Of a stretch of DNA of 64,000 nt, positions 63,936 to 64,000 are shown piece by piece. Under the pieces are notes generated by a model. That model saw only the letters and a list, made by a program, of their open reading frames with translations, did no database searches and was not told where the DNA came from. The stretch is taken from the NCBI GenBank assembly GCA_024734555.1, contig JANPWX010000160.1:1153478-1217477 (forward strand), given 5' to 3'. The DNA is from Trochalopteron elliotii. Taxonomy: Eukaryota; Chordata; Aves; Passeriformes; Leiothrichidae. Every line of letters starts with the position of its first letter. Position 1 is the first letter of the stretch. The translations under genes were made by a program, and so were the position numbers.

Positions 63936-64000
63936 CTTTTTTTTTTTTCTTTTTTCTCCTCAGGGCTATGCGAGGTTATGGCAGCGCTTCCAAAGCCAAG
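63859..64000 (-). other. LRP3: Candidate LRP3 exon 1 end / 5' leader
   Basis: On the - strand a strong donor GTGAGT begins at 63858. Upstream of it the frame that joins exon 2 (CTC G|TG, Leu-Val as in human LRP3) stays open to the window edge and ends VRAAAPGL, which would extend the hydrophobic signal-peptide core of exon 2. No in-frame ATG is seen and a poly-A run interrupts it, so the coding status is doubtful. It could be a 5' UTR exon, an incomplete assembly, or chance. Confidence 0.33.

Overview
The window is vertebrate nuclear DNA, most likely from a bird and probably a songbird. The evidence is spliced genes with GT-AG introns and vertebrate protein families, several 3' fragments of CR1 LINEs (the dominant avian retrotransposon), and long terminal repeats of the avian ERVL type. 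No bacterial features, rRNA, tRNA or CRISPR arrays are visible. Exon borders were placed by hand from splice signals, reading-frame phase and remembered similarity to the mammalian proteins; no alignment was run.

Two protein-coding genes are present, arranged tail to tail. On the + strand, ten exons from 13423 to 30755 encode nearly all of SLC7A10 (Asc-1), the sodium-independent exchanger of small neutral amino acids including D-serine. Its first exon (N-terminus and start codon) is not in the window. On the - strand, six coding exons from 59285 down to 39754 encode LRP3, a CUB/LDLa single-pass membrane protein. Its first coding exon is unresolved; a candidate lies in a CpG-rich block at the right edge. 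LRP3 and SLC7A10 are also neighbours in the human 19q13 region, which supports both calls.

Layout: 1-13422 is non-coding and presumably SLC7A10 intron 1. It holds an LTR-like element (about 9588-10601) with an internal 72-bp tandem repeat and an assembly N, an inverted repeat flanking that element, and a CR1 fragment (about 12050-12760). 13423-30755 is SLC7A10, with an antisense endogenous retroviral LTR in a late intron. 30756-39753 is the convergent intergenic space and 3' UTRs, with a 32-bp tandem repeat, an (AAT)n array, a near-perfect short hairpin and a CR1 tail. 39754-59285 is LRP3, with two CpG-rich LTR-like insertions in intron 2; one of these carries a 22-bp GC minisatellite. 59286-64000 is LRP3 upstream intron and a CpG-rich promoter-like block.

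I found no convincing new biological system. The most useful second looks are a GC-AG intron in SLC7A10, a 49-bp hairpin carrying a miR-15/16-like seed, the repeat-rich CpG blocks inside LRP3 intron 2, and the unresolved 5' ends of both genes.
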